From the NCBI GenBank assembly GCA_023846275.1, contig JAIUJO010000185.1, forward strand, positions 447,229-511,228: a stretch of DNA of 64,000 bases, given 5' to 3'. Positions 29,001 to 43,724 of this stretch are shown here, piece after piece (position 1 is the stretch's first letter; each line of letters starts with the position of its first letter). The notes under the pieces were generated by a model, which was not told the DNA's origin, did not search any database, and saw only the letters and a list, made by a program, of their open reading frames with translations. Source of the stretch: Vanilla planifolia (lineage: Eukaryota; Streptophyta; Magnoliopsida; Asparagales; Orchidaceae). The position numbers and the translations under genes were made by a program.

Positions 29001-32000
29001 TTAAAATATTAATTATGCTTAAATAATATCAAATTATCTTTTTAATTAAAATTAAATATGCATTAGAGATGACATGAAATAAATTGATTAAATAAAATAT
29101 TACTTAATCAAAGCAAACTAAATGTCATACACAAGGACACATAATGTTACTTAGCACAATAAAAAATATAAAAAAATTAATATTTGAAAAAAATGAAATA
29201 ATTTTTATTTGGAAGTTGTGTCTGAATAAACTAAAGAGGTCATCTACAACATTCATGACAATGAAATGAGGTATTAATCAGAAGTACTAATGAAGCATGC
29301 AAAAATCTTAGAACATTAGTTTTGAAAAAAGCAACAAAGGATATTTAGACTTGATAAAGCTTTTTGGACAATTGGAATGACATTTGCTTCATGTAGATAA
29401 GACTAATTTTGAATTATTTGTAATCACTAATTAAATAAGCTTCAATAATAACAAGTTACTGTTTTAATGTTGTGCATGCATAATTAAACCTAAAATGAGA
29501 TATATTAAATAAAGTAAGTGATGGAAAGATAGAGGAATAATTATATAGAAAATCTTCATGTCGACATCCTTAAGGGATCAAGTGTAACATCCTCAATCAT
29601 CAAGTCAGGTATGAACTAAAATGTTTCATAAAGCATGTAAAAACCTTAGAATATTAAAATATTCTAAAAAGTAGGCATTTAATTTGATAGAGTTTGTTGA
29701 GATGAGTCTAATGACATTTGCCTAGTTTCAATTAAACCTCATTTGGAAAACAACAAATCACCAAAGTAAGATAAAATAATTATAAATTATTATTTTAATA
29801 TTTGGTAAATATATTTTAAACTTAGAATGAGATAAATAAAAAATTATAACAAAACTAAGTCAAAGCCATCTAAAGGTTACAAGAGAAAAGGATTATGCTT
29901 CCTTAGTAGGATATCAAAATTATAATGAAACTTTTCAAGAAATTAATTAAATTATGTATAATATCCTTAATCCTTGAATCAAGTATCAATAGAATTGTAT
30001 CATAAGGCATGCCAAAAATCTAAAAAAATAAAATAGTTAAAAAAATAATAGTGAACAACTAGTTGATTAAAGCTTGCTCAAAAGAGTTCAATGATTTTGT
30101 TTCATCTCGATCGAACCTCATTAGGAAATTCTTGAATTACTAAAATTAAAAACCATAAATAATATTATTTTATTATTTTAATTTAATAATAAGTAAGTAT
30201 ATATTAAAGTTTGATTGTGATTAATTGAGGTAATGTAATAAAAAAAATTAAAAGCGATGTATAAGGCACATCAGATGAGATTTAGAGCTGAACATTAATA
30301 TAAAAAATAAAAGAAAAAACTAAGGAAATGACATAAACTATCAAGGAAAGTTTTCATTCAATGATACAAAGGATATCAAGTATAACATTAATGATCATAT
30401 AAAGTGTACAAATCAAAATGATTCGTAAAACATGTCAAAACATCAAAAAATCTAAAAATTTAAAAATTCAATATTTAATTGGATAAAGCTCATCAATGTA
30501 AGTGCAGTGACATTTGTTTTGTCTTGATCAACCGTGTTTTTGAACTACTATGAATTATTAAAGTAAATAAGAATGACTATAAACTAAATATAAATTAAAT
30601 ATTTAGTAAATATATAATAATGATAAAAAGAGTTAAATTGAAACAATGTAATATAAATAAATCAAAGCAATGTAAAGGTTATATAATAGGAAAATTTTAG
30701 TTAAAAGTTAGACGACATAATCAAATAATAAAATTTAAAAAATGAGACAAAGTTTTTTGGAATGTTGCATTCAAAAATATGGAGGAGATTAAGTGTATCA
30801 TCCTCAATTATACAAGTTGGTATGAATTGAAATATCATACAAAGCCAACAAAATACTAAGAAAAAATATTTAAAAACATAGACATGAATTTTTCGTTTGA
30901 TTCATCATGAAAAAATAAGACCAAATGACATTCATTTTATTTCAATTGATCTATTTAGTGTACTGTGAAATAAAATGTTAAATATGCATAAATAATATTA
31001 AATTATTTTTTAATAACATGCAAATATATAGTTCATGTAAATTGTGATAAATTTAAATATTGTAATATAACTAAATCAAGGTGATGTAAGGGTTAAGAAG
31101 AGCAATAATAATAAGTATTTCTTAATAATATAGAAATATCAAAGTGGAAAATTTTGGAATATGAGTAATTGTATGTGAAAGTTACATTCAAAACAACTAA
31201 GTTGATCAAGTTTAACAACCCATGATCACGTAGTAATGTATGAATTGAAATGTTTCCCAAAGTGTTCTTAAACCATAAAAATAAAAATATTTAAAAAATT
31301 TAAGAATTATTATTTAATGTGTTAGGGCTCCTTGAAATATGTCTAATGATATTTATTTCAACTTGATTAGACTACATTTGGAATTACTAAATATTACCAA
31401 AATAAAAACATAAATAACAATAAATTATTACTATTATGTTAATTAAATAAATATTAAAATTAAAAATGAGATAAACTAAAGTTATCTAATATAATCAAAT
31501 CAAAGAAATGTAATGATCACACAAGACTTCATTTTGATTAACATAATAATAATACAAAATTAATGTGAAATATTTGTAAAATTATATAAATTATACTATA
31601 AAGTAGGATTCCAACAAACTAAGAAGATTGAGTATAAAAGTCCAAGTCATTAAATCATGTTTAAATTAAAATATCTCACAAAGAATGTCAAAATCTTAAA
31701 AGACAAAGTATTATAAAATGCACAAAAAATATTAAACAAGATAGAGCTCACTGAGACAATTGAGTGGACTTTAGTTTTATTTTGATTAGACATCATTTCG
31801 AATTGTTGTAAATTTTGAAAATAAATAAGCATAAATAATAATAAATTTTTATTTTAATTTTAAGTATATATGTATTATTGATGAAATGAGATAAATTAAA
31901 CAAATATAAAATAACATAGAAAGGTAATATTGAAGTGATATAAGAGGAGATTTAATGTTAAATATTAAAATTAGTTAACCAAAATAAAATAAATTGGAAA

Positions 32001-34783
32001 AAATTAATCAAATTGTGTAGCAAAGTTATATTCCTTCATACTAATGTCATCAAGTGTAACACCTCTACCAACAAATAACATATGCTTGAAATGTCTCTAA
32101 ACTTATGCCAAAATACTAGAAAATAATAAATTAAAATATATTGAATTAGATATTTCAATTGATCGAGCATGTCAAAACTAGTACAATTTCATTTGTTTGC
32201 ATGACTTCAATTGGAAATACTATAAGCTATGTTAAAAATAAAGATCAATAATAATATATAATTATTTTATAATTAAAATATATATATATTAAAGCTAAAA
32301 TGATAAAAATGGAAGAAATGTAAAATAATAGAATGAAAGCATTTAAAAAATCAAACATGAGCAGATTTAGAGCTAAATGGTTATATAACCAAATTAAACC
32401 AAAATTCTCAAACAAATAAGATAAATTCTTCAAGAATGTTATTTTGCAAAATGTTGAGCAAACTGAGTGCAACATCCTTGATCATCAAATGAGGTATGGA
32501 TTGAAACATCTCATAAATCCTACTAAACCCTAAGAAATTAAACAGTTTATAAATATATAAATGAGAATCTAATTGGATATAGCATGGCCAGATGACTATA
32601 ATGATGTTTCTTCTTTAATTATCTTAGTTCTTTTTAATATGATGAATTAAAAAACTAAATAAGCATAAATATTATCCAATTTTTTTTAATAATAAGTAAT
32701 GTTAAGTTCTAATTGCAACCAAATAAATTTCAAGTAACCAAATATAACTACTTCAAAATGATGTTTGTTTCACATGAGAGGTGAATTAGTGTTTCATAGT
32801 AAAATAACCAAATTAAAGAAAAATATTCGAAGAACTAATAGAAATTGTATGTTAAACTTGCTTTCCAAGATACTTAAGACATTGATTGTAACATCCATAA
32901 TCTTCAAATCATTTTTTAAATCAAATTTCTTATAATGTTTGTCGAAACCTTGGAAAAAAGATTTCATATTGCAAAAATAAATATTTTATTAGATAGAACT
33001 TTGAGATAAGTCCAACGATGTTCATTTCTTCATAATAAAAAAATTAGAATTATTTTTAATTTACCAAAATAAATAATAATAAAATAATATTTTAATAATA
33101 AGAAAATATATATACTAAAGTCAATATTTAATCAATTGAAATTATTTATTATAACAAAAAGAAAGTGATGTAAATGTCACATGAGTAGAGATATAGAGCC
33201 ACATAGTAATATAGCCAAATCAAAGAAAATAGTTTGAAGAAATTAGATATATTTTGATGGAAAGTTACATTTCAAGGCACCATGGAGTTCTAGTAGAACA
33301 TTCTTTATCATCAAATTAGGCATGGATCGATATGCATCATAAATCATGAAACAAATGCAAGAAAAAAATTAATAAAAAATTAGAAAAAAAATATTTTATT
33401 ATATAAAACTGGTTGACATGAGTCCAATGATGTTTACTTTATCTCAATCTAACGTTGTTTTAAATTATTACAAACAAAAAATTTTAATAAGCATTAGTAA
33501 AAGAAAATTATTATTTTAATTTTAAGCAAATATTTATCAAAGTTGAACTAAGTTAAATTGAAGTAATGTGATATAAAAAATGAAAATGATGTAAAGGCCA
33601 TAAAAGAAGAGAATTAATGTTTTTTTTGTATAGCTAAATCAATACAAAAAGTTTGGAAAAATGAGATACATTTTGTGGCAAAGATGCATTGTTGGGCACC
33701 AACATTTTAGATTATGACATGCTAGATTATCAAATGAGTTATGGATTGAAGTTTCTCAAAAGGCTTCCAAATCTTAAAATTGTATTTAAAATAAAAAAAA
33801 TTAACATTTTATTTGTTAAATCTAATCAAGTTGAGTCAAATAAGTTGTTTTTGTCTTGTTGATTAAAACTTGTTTAGAACAACTATAAGCTACACAAGTA
33901 ATAAAGTGCAACAAATAATAAATTTTTATTACAATATTGAGTAAATATAAATTGAAGCAAAAATGAAATAAATTGAACCAATGTAACATAATCTAATGAA
34001 AGCAAAGAAAAAGTTAAGTTGGAATAGGTTTAGATCTACATAGTAATATAATGAAATAAAATAAATTAGTTCGAGGAAATGAGAAAATTTTGCAAAAAAG
34101 TTGCACTCCATGATGAAAAAATGATTGAGAATATTATCGTTAATCATCAAATTAAGTACAAATTAAAATATCTCATTAAATGTGTTGCACCATTGAAAAT
34201 AAAATATTTGAAAAATATAAAAATCTATTTCTGATTTGTAAGAGCTCATCTAAAGGAGTTTAAAAATATTTGTTTCATCTCCTTCAAACTTTTTTTAGAA
34301 TTGATGTCACGTATCAATATAATATAACATAATCAAAGCAATGTAATAGTCACATGAGGTAAGATTTATTGTTACATAACAATATAAATAAATCAAACGA
34401 AAAATATGAAAAAAATAAGAAAAATTATATGAGAAAGTTATATTCCAAACTACTAAAGAGATCTAGTGTAACGTCCCCAATTGTCAAATTATGTAAGAAT
34501 TGAAACCACTAGGAAAGCATGTCAAACACTAGAAAATAAAATATTTAAAAATATAAAAATCAAGATTTAAATATAGAGATGTTGTAGAGAAAAATTTAAT
34601 GTCATTTTTTCGTAATGATTGGACTGCTTTTAAATGACTACAAATTAATAAAATAAATCTACAAAAATACAAATAACTTTTGTTTTTAAGAATAAGTAAA
34701 TTTATATATTAAAGCTGCACTAAGATAACCTGAATAAGCATTATAATACAACCAAATCAAGGAGATCTTAAAGCTAGATAGAA

Positions 34784-34965
34784 GAAGAGTTTCAATCAAT
34801 TCCTGCCAATAGCCGCGCCTGTGTTTTGGTCGAGGCTTTGTAGCGTGGTTTGCAACTCTAGTATACATTAAGCTACAACTCAGGGATGCCACTAGTCTAG
34901 TCAGGCAGCTCATCAGAGACGTCGAGTCAGCAGTCCCCTATTCAAAATTCTCTCCGACGTCTAGG
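34784..34965. mobile_element. 182-bp GC-rich insertion with 8-bp target-site duplication
   Basis: The satellite is interrupted by a block of about 50% GC. It is flanked by the direct repeat AGATAGAA at 34,776-34,783 and 34,966-34,973. Removing the block and one repeat restores a normal monomer reading (AAAG..., then TTTAG..., then GTTTTATGGTAAT), so this is a true insertion. No terminal inverted repeats and no poly-A tail are visible. A box-A-like TAGCCGCGCCTG (34,810-34,821) and a box-B-like GGTTTGCAACTC (34,847-34,858) lie 37 bp apart on the plus strand, which would suit a decayed tRNA-type SINE. The 8-bp duplication with central TA would also suit a hAT-type MITE. The minus-strand frame through it (34,686-34,913) looks accidental. 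The insertion call is strong; the class is open. Confidence 0.75.
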
Positions 34966-35307
34966 AGATAGAATATTTAGTATTGTTGTTTTATGGTAAT
35001 ATAAAAAGTTCAAAGCCTAAACTTCCAATAAGTGAGATAAATTATATGAGAATATTGCAGTCAAAGATACCAAGAAGATCGTGTGTATCATTACCAATCA
35101 TCAAATATGGTACAAGTCAATTTGACCAATAAAGTCCACCAAAACCTTCAAAAATAAAACATTTTAAAATATAGAAATAGTTATTCAATTTCATAGAGCT
35201 TGTTGCATTAGCCCAACCATGTTTATCATTGAACAAAGTTTTTAAATACTTTAATTGACCAAAGTACTTAAGCATAAATAATTAAATATTTTGTAGTAGT
35301 TTTGAGT

Positions 35308-35330
35308 GTATATATATATATATATATGTA
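35308..35330. repeat. TA microsatellite in a satellite monomer
   Basis: The TA run ends in GTATATTAAAGCAGAACTGA, again the position of the monomer's AATATATATTAAAGCT block. Confidence 0.88.
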
Positions 35331-38300
35331 TATTAAAGCAGAACTGACATAAAATATAGCAATGTAATGTTACCAAATCAAAATGATTTAGAGGTCACAT
35401 GAGATTAGATTTAGACTTACAAAGTAATGTAACCAAATAAAACAAAAAATTTAAAAAAACAAGACATGAGAAAAATTATATGACAACTTGAAATCCAATA
35501 TACTAAGATGATATGGTGTATCATTTCAACTATCAAATCTCATTGGAATCAAAATATGAAATAAAACATTATAAAACTATAGAAAATTTAACATTTAAAA
35601 TTTATAAAAATAAATAACTAAGTTTATTGAGCTTCTTGAAATAAGTGCAATGAAGTACATTTCATCTCGATCACTCCTCTTTTTTATTTATTATAAATTA
35701 CTTAAATTATAAGAATAAATAATAAAAATTATTTTTTAATATTAAGCAAATATATACAAAATCTAAAATGATATAAATCGATGCAATTTAATATGACCAA
35801 TTGGAAGCAACGTAAATGTCACACAAGATGAGATTTAAGGTTTTATAAAAATATAACAAAATAAAAGAAAAAAAATTTTTAGAAATGAGATAACTTGTGT
35901 AGAAATGTTTTGTTCCAAAATATTCAAGAGTTTAAATTCAACATTTTTATAGGAAAACTTGGAAAAAATTTAAAAACTCATAAAAAATGACATAACAAAA
36001 GAAAATAAATATCCATGATAAATAAATGAATAATTAATGGATATTGCTTGTTTGGCTGAGTTTAGTAACATTTGTTTCATCTAGATTACACGAGTTTGGA
36101 ATTCTAATGAATTACGATAGGAAGTATAAATAATATCAGGTTATTATTGTAATAATAAGAAAAAATATATTAAATCTAAATTGAGATAATTTGAAACAAT
36201 GCAATACAACAAAAATGATGCATTTTGAGGATCACATGAGACAAGAATTAGAGTTTCATAGTAATATAATATATTATAAGAAAAAACATTGCTAAAATAA
36301 GATAAAGTTTATGAGAATGTTTAATTTAGAGATACTAATGTGATCTAATGCAACATCCTTAATCATTAGATTAGATTCAAATTGAAATATCTCAAAAAGT
36401 ATGCTAAACTATCTAAAGAAAAATATTTAAAAATAAAAAATGATTATGAAACTGATTAAGCACATCGAGATGACTCCAATGAAATTTTTTATCTTAATCA
36501 AACTTTGTTTGAAATTACTACAAATTGTTTAATTAAATAAACATAAATAAAAATAAATTATTATTTTAATTTTAGGCAAATTTGTAATAAATATGAAATG
36601 AGATTAATTTAACCAAGATAACATAGCAAAAATAAAAAAGATGAGAAGACACGTGTTTGGAGAATATGAATTACATAGTAATATTACCAAATCAAGGAAA
36701 ATAAATTTACCAAAACTAGTTAAATTGTATTAGAAAGTTACATGACAAGATACGAAGGAGATTGAGTGTCACATTCTCAATCATTAATTGATGTACAAAT
36801 GCAAAATGTCATACAAAGTGTCTAAGGCCCATAAAAAATTAAATATTTTAAAAAATGAATACTTATTTTTACAGAGGGTGTCAAGATAAGTAGAGTGACA
36901 TTTGTTTCATCTCTTTCACACTTCATTTAAAATTACTATGAAGGATCAAATTAAATAAAAATAAATATTAATAAATTATTAACTTTGAATAAATAAAATA
37001 CATAATAAAACTAAAATAACATATATTAAAGTAATGTAATATAACCACTTTAATGCTATCTAAATGTCACATGAGAAGAAAAATATACTTTCCTTGTAAT
37101 ATAACAAAATGAAAACAAAACTTTTTAGAAAAAGTTATACTGCAATAGTAAATATCATTTTAAGATACTAAAGAGATAGAAATTAAGATCCTCGATTATC
37201 AAATCAAGTATGAATTAAAAACACATAAAGATTACCAATAATTTTATAATCGTATTTAAAATTAAAAAGTGAACTTCTAACTTTATGAAGCTCATCGACA
37301 CAAGTTCAAAGATGTTTGTTTCTTCTTTTTTTGAACCTCATTTAGAATTGTTTCAAATAATCAAAGTAAATTAGTATAATTATTCATAAACTAATATTTC
37401 AATATTAAGTAAATATTTACTTTGGCAAAAATGAGATAAATTAAAAACTTTCACAATAACTTAATCAAAGACATGAAAAGTCATAAGAGAAAAAGATATA
37501 TTTTCTTCAAAATATTAAAAATTCAAAGTGAATATGTTTAAAAAATTAATTAAATTTTGTGGAAAAGTTGCATTCCAAGACACTAAAACATTCTAATGTA
37601 ACACTATTGATAGCAAAATCTGATACAATACTAAATATCTTATGAGCAATAAAAAAAGTTGTAATAAAAAATTTAAAAAATATAGATATCAATATTTAAT
37701 TTGATAAAGCTCATCTAAATGAGTCAAAAGAAGTTTGTTTGATCTCAGCAAAAAGCTTGTTTTGAATTACTATTAGTTACGAATGTAAATTATCTAAATA
37801 ACAAAAAGTTAATATTTTAGTATAAAGTGAATATTTTTTAAATTATAATTAAGATAAATTGAAGTAATTCAAAATAAATAAATTAAAATGATGAAATGGT
37901 TGCACAAGAGGGAAATTATAATTTTTTAGTGCTATAACCAAATCAAAGAAAAACTATTTGAAGAAATGAGACAAATTATATGGGAAAGGTGAAATTGAAG
38001 AAAGTGAGGAGTTAGATTGTGACATCCTTGAAGAAAAAATCATGTATTTATCAAAATGACTCAAACATATAGAAAAATCCTAAAATTTGCAATATCTAAA
38101 AATTATAAAAAAATTATTTAATTGGATATATCTTTCGAAGGTGAGCCTAATGGAGTTGTCTCATCTTGATTAAAACTTATTCGGAAATGCTACATATTTT
38201 GAATCCAAATAACCATACGTAATAATTAATTATTTTTTAAATATTGAGCAAATATATAATAAAGCTGAAATAAAATAAATTAAAACATTGTAATATAACC

Positions 38301-39599
38301 AAATCAAAGGGAAAGGAAAGTTACTTGATAGGACATTTAGTGCTTCATAGTAATATAACACAATGAAAGCGATTCATTTGAAGAAATACAAGAAATTAAA
38401 GAAGAATGTTACATTATAAGATACTAGTGCAACATCCTTGATCTTTAAATCAACAGAATGTCTTATATAACAGGCCAAAACTAAAAAAAATGATATATTT
38501 TAAAATATTGAGAAATAAGTTAGTTGGATGGAGCTCATCAAATGAGTCCAACAAAAAACTTTTTGTCCCGATCCTCGCTCATTTCGAAATACTACGAATT
38601 ACAAAATTATAAACATAACTAATAATAAATTATTACTTTTATTCTAATTAAATTTATATTAAACAGACAATGACATAAATGAAAGTAATCTCATATAACA
38701 AAATAAAAGCATTGTAAAGATCACACGAGAGGAGACTAAGTTTTACGAACTAATATAAAACAAATCAAAGACAAAAAGTTAAGGAAATAACATAAATTAC
38801 ATGGTTAAGTTTCACTCCAAGATGTTGAGATGATTATGTACAACATCTTTGATAATAAAATTAGGTATGGATCAAAATGACTACCAAACTATTCCAAAAT
38901 TGTTGAAGATAAAATATTTAACCATATAAAGGTCATTATTTAAGTTTATAGAGCCCATTTAGACAAGTCCAAACACAATTATTTTGACGTAATAGTGCTC
39001 ATTTAAAATTATTATGGATTGCCAATTTAAATAATAATAAATAAATATTTCTTTAATATTTGGTAAATGCATGTTAAAGATTAACTGAGATAAATTCAAA
39101 TAGTTTAATATAGATAATTCAAAGCCATGTGAAAGTCACACAAGGAGAGATGGAGTTACATATAAATAACACCAAATCAAAGTGAAAATTTTAGGAAATT
39201 TTGATAAATTGTATCAGAGCTAAATTCCAATATACCAACGAGAACAAGTGTTACACTTTCTACCATCGAATGAGATACAAATCAAAATGTCAACTAAAGA
39301 TTACAAAAACCTTAAAAAATAAAAAATACTTTAAAACCTAAATTGAAGCATACTGCTTGGTAAAGCTTGTGGAACTAAGTACAACAACATTTTTATTTAT
39401 CTCAATTAGACATCATTTTGAATAACTATACAGAAAAAAATAAATCAAGATAAACAATAGCAAATTATTATTTTCATTTTGATAAAATATATACCAGACT
39501 TAAAATGAAGAAAATTGAAATAATGAAATATAAAAAAGTCAAAGTGATATAAAGGTCACAGGAGAATTAGGGATTCTTTGTAATATAAGATTCTAAGTA

Positions 39600-40035
39600 C
39601 ATTTAGTTCATCATCCTCAATCATCAAATGAAAAAATAAAATAAATTAAAAATTATTGATTTAACCAAATCAAAGCCATGCAATGGTAACATGAGTGGAG
39701 AATTATACTTGACATTAGTCTACATTGAAAAAGATTTGAAAAAATTACTTAAATTGTCCACAAAGTTTCATTTTAAGGCACTAAGCAATGTTGTGTCAAA
39801 TTCTTAATCATTACAGCTAAAATGAGATAAATTAAAACAACATAATATATCTTAATCAAATTTACAAAAAAACATGAAAGGATAAAATGATATTCTTTTT
39901 AATATCATCAAATAATTGAAATTTTTAACATGCTAATGAAATTATATGACAAAGTTACATTCTAAGGTACTGACAGGATCGTCTATAACATCCTTAATCA
40001 TTAAACTTGTAATAAGAGAATTTAAAACCATGTGA
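39600..40035 (+). repeat. Cluster of shortened satellite monomers
   Basis: Here the 'CATCC...AATCATTA' block jumps straight to 'GCTAAAATGAGATAAATTAA', skipping about half of the monomer (the GAGCTCATC to TATTAAAG part). It happens at about 39,820 and in related form near 39,640 and 40,010, giving units of about 170-200 bp. Confidence 0.75.
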
Positions 40036-40693
40036 TATAACCAAATCAATGCATTGTAAAGTGACCACATGAAAGAAGAAATATAGTTTCTTAGTATTAT
40101 AACTAAATCAAAGCTAAGTAAGAAATAAATTACTATTTTAATGTTAAGTTAATAAATATTAATGCTGTATCAGATAACTTGATCGCATGTAATCTTAAAA
40201 ATCAAAACGATCAAGGAGTCGCACCAAAGGAGTATTGGAGTTTAATAGAAATACAAAAAGATCAAAACAAATGTTTTGAATAAATGAGAAATATTATATG
40301 TTAAAGTTATATCATATGATACTAAAGAGTTCGATTGTAATATCGTCAATTATCAAATAAATAATAAATCAAATTTTTTCATATTTTTGAAGTGATATAA
40401 ATTAAAAAAATGTAATATAACAAAATAAAAGTGATGTAGGGGGAAAACAAGAGGACACTTAATGTAAGTTACTAATTTAACTAAATAAAAATAAAAACCT
40501 TTTAAGAAATGAGAAAATTTCTTCAAGATAGTTGCTTTTGGGGATACAATGGTGATCGAGTATAACACACTCATTCATAAAATCATATACAAATTTAAAT
40601 ATTTCATAAAACATGCCAAAACCCATGAAAATAAATTTTTATAAAAAATAAAAAATGTATATTTAATGTGATAGGGCTTGTCAAGATTATTTA

Positions 40694-40711
40694 GACGAAG
40701 CTTGCTTCGTC
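40694..40711. repeat. Perfect 8-bp inverted repeat inside a monomer
   Basis: GACGAAGC-TT-GCTTCGTC can form a hairpin with a 2-base loop. It occupies the place of the monomer's usual CAATGACATTTGTTTCATC block, so it is a strengthened version of a dyad already present there. Confidence 0.85.
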
Positions 40712-42469
40712 AAGATCGAAACATGTTTAGAAGTAATCGACATTACCAAAGTAAGTTAACATAAATAATAAGATACTATTTGAATACAAAATAAACAAAT
40801 TTTAAATTTGAATTGTGAAAAATGGAAACAACACAGTACAACAAATTCAAATTAATTTAAAAGTCACATGAGAAGAGAACTAGAGTTTCACTCTCATATA
40901 GTGAAATCAAGTGAGAAGCTTTAGGAAATGTGATAAATTGTATGATGAATTGCATTCCAAAATATTAAGGTGATCGAGGGTAAAATCCTTGACTATTAAA
41001 ATAGGTCAGAATCATAATATTTCAAAAAAAATACAAAACTTGTAGAAAACAATATTTTAAAATATGAATAATAAGTAATTAATTGCAAGGATCTTATCAA
41101 TATAAGTTAAAATAAATTTGTTTCATCTCGATTAGACCTCATTTGGAATTACAATGAACCACCAAAGTCATAAGCATAAATAATAATAAATTATTTTTTT
41201 AATTCAAAGTAAATATATGTTAATATTGAAATTTGGTAAATGAAAGAAATATAAAATACCTAAATAAAAGTAATATAAACGAAAGTAAAGAGAAGATTTA
41301 GAGTTCAATAGTCGTATAACATATTCAAAGTGAAACTTTTGAAAAAAAATGAGATAAAGTATGTGAAAGTGTTGCATTCCAAGATGCTATGATATCATGT
41401 AAAATATTCCTGAACTTTAAAAGAAATATAAATAAAAATGTCTCAAACAAAACACTAGGAAATTAAATATTGTAAAAAATAAAGATGATTTTTTAATTTG
41501 ATAGAGCTTGTCGAGATGAGTTTAATGATGTTTCTTTCAACTTAAGCATAACTTGTTAGAAAGTTTTTTGAATTACCAAAGCAAATAAGCGTAAAAAAGT
41601 TTTTTTTTAATGTTAAGTAAATATATTTTCAAGATTAAATGAGATTATTTGATGTTGTGAAACATAGGCAAATTAAAGCAATGTGAACCTCACAAAAAAG
41701 GTGGCGTTATACAAAAATTAAATAAAGTCAAAGCAAAGCATTTGCAGAAATTAGATCAATTGTTGGAGAAAGTTGCATTCCAGGATACCAAGGAGGTAGA
41801 GTATCATATTTTTCACAATCAACTAAGGCATGATTTGAAATGAATAATAATGCATGCAGGAATCATATAATATAAAATATTTTAAAATGCAAAAATAAAT
41901 GTTTAACTAAGTAGAGCTTGTTAAGACAACTAGAACAACACTTGCTTCATCTTAGTGATACGTCATTTTTAGTGAATATAAATCACCAAAGTGAATAGCG
42001 ATAAATTATAACAAAAGAATACTTTAATATTAAAAATATAAATAATAAGGTTAAAATAAGATAAATTAAAACATTGTAAAAAAAACTTAATCAAAGTGAT
42101 GTAGTGGTCACACAAGAGGAGAATTAAGGTTCTTAGTTGTATAGCCAAACCAAAGTGAAACTTTAACACATTAATTAAAATATGTAAGAACGTGATAGTC
42201 CAATCTTGTAAGTAGATGGAGTTTAACTTCCTCAATAATGAAATTCTATAAAAATAAAAATAAAACATAAAGTATGCCAAAACAAAAAAAAGTATTTGAA
42301 AATGTGAAAATGATTATTTAAATAGTAAAAGCATGCCAAGAAAATTCCAAAAACATTTGTTTCATTTTCATCAAATTTCATTTGGAATACCATGATTCAA
42401 ACAAATAAATAAGCATAGATAGTCAAAAATTATTATTTTAAGATTAAATTAATATATACTAAGGAAGAA

Positions 42470-42900
42470 TGAGATCAACTAAAAAACTTTAATATAACCA
42501 AATCATAGCCATGTGACGGTCATAGGAAAGGATAATTATAGTTTCATATTAATAATATCAAATAAAATTAAATACTTTGAAAAAATTAGTTAAATTGTGT
42601 GACAAAGTTGAATTCAAAGGTACTAGCTGGATTCTTTGTAAGATCCTCATTCATTAAAGCTAAAATGGGATAAATTAAAATAGTATAGTTTGATTAAATC
42701 AAAGATATGTAATGGTCACATTAAAGGAGAATTAAAAATTCTTATAAATTACCAATTCAAAGAAAAATATTTCAACAAATTAGATAAATTATGTGACAAA
42801 GTTAAATTTCAAGGTCCTTAATGGGTCTTACAGAACATCTTTGATCATTTAAACTAAAATAAGATAAATTAAAACCATGTGATATGATTAAATCAATTAA
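42470..42900 (+). repeat. Second cluster of shortened satellite monomers
   Basis: The same kind of deletion junction as at 39.6-40.0 kb recurs: 'CATTCATTAAAGCTAAAATG' near 42,650 and 'GATCATTTAAACTAAAATAA' near 42,850. Each is followed by AGATAAATTAAAA. The AAAACCATGTGATAT motif at about 40,024 recurs at about 42,871. The shared layout suggests the two clusters descend from one multi-monomer block. Confidence 0.7.
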
Positions 42901-43613
42901 GAGTAAAGGTTGCATGAAGAAGAATTAGACTTTTCGAGAAATATAACAAAATAAAAGTAAAAAAAATTTGAAGAAATGAGTTAAATTTTATGGAAAGTTG
43001 AATTATGTGATATTTAAGAGATTGAGTTTAAGTTTCTCAATTCCTAAATTATATACAAATATAAATAACTTATAAAACATGCTAAAATTTTGAAAAATAA
43101 ATATTTAAAAACATGTGCTAATATTTAGTTGAATGATGTTTTTTGAGATGAGTTTGATGGCTTTTATTTTGTCTTGAATAAATTTTGATTGGAATTATTA
43201 TGAATCCCCGAAACTAAGTAACCCCAAACTAAATAATAATAATTTTTAATTTTCATTTTTTTTAAATATGTATTAACACTGAAATAAGATAAAATGAAGC
43301 AATGTAATATATCCAAATCAATGTGACGTAAAGCTCATACAAGATGATCTATTGTAAAGAAGAAGAAAGCAACATTGTAAGACACTAGGAAGATCTATTG
43401 TAAATATCTTGTTCATCAAAGTTGTAAGAATAGAATTGTCTAGTAAAGCATGCCAAAATCCTAAAAAATGATTTAAAAATAATAAAATGTACTTCTAATT
43501 TGATAGAGCTTGGCAAGACAAGTATTGCATATTACAATCATATCTAAGTTGGAATCTTAAGAAATTATCAACGTAAAGAAGAAGAAGAATAAATATTGAT
43601 AAGTTATGATTAG

Positions 43614-43618
<5 letters not shown>

Positions 43619-43681
<63 letters not shown>
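43619..43681. repeat. Long pure TA microsatellite (about 31 units)
   Basis: An uninterrupted (TA)n run of about 63 bases ends in TTAAAACATG. It is the longest of the TA expansions, all at the equivalent monomer position. It is likely polymorphic in length. Confidence 0.95.
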
Positions 43682-43686
<5 letters not shown>

Positions 43687-43724
43687 CATGTGATGAGATA
43701 AATCGAATGAAACTAATATAACAA

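Noticed and set aside
34686..34913. Minus-strand frame of 75 codons over the GC-rich insert
   Set aside because: It crosses the insertion boundary into satellite sequence and has no recognisable motif.
34784..34965. Organelle DNA, tRNA or 5S rRNA gene as the origin of the GC-rich insert
   Set aside because: I could not match it to any plastid or mitochondrial gene, tRNA fold or 5S sequence from memory, and the flanking target duplication points to transposition.
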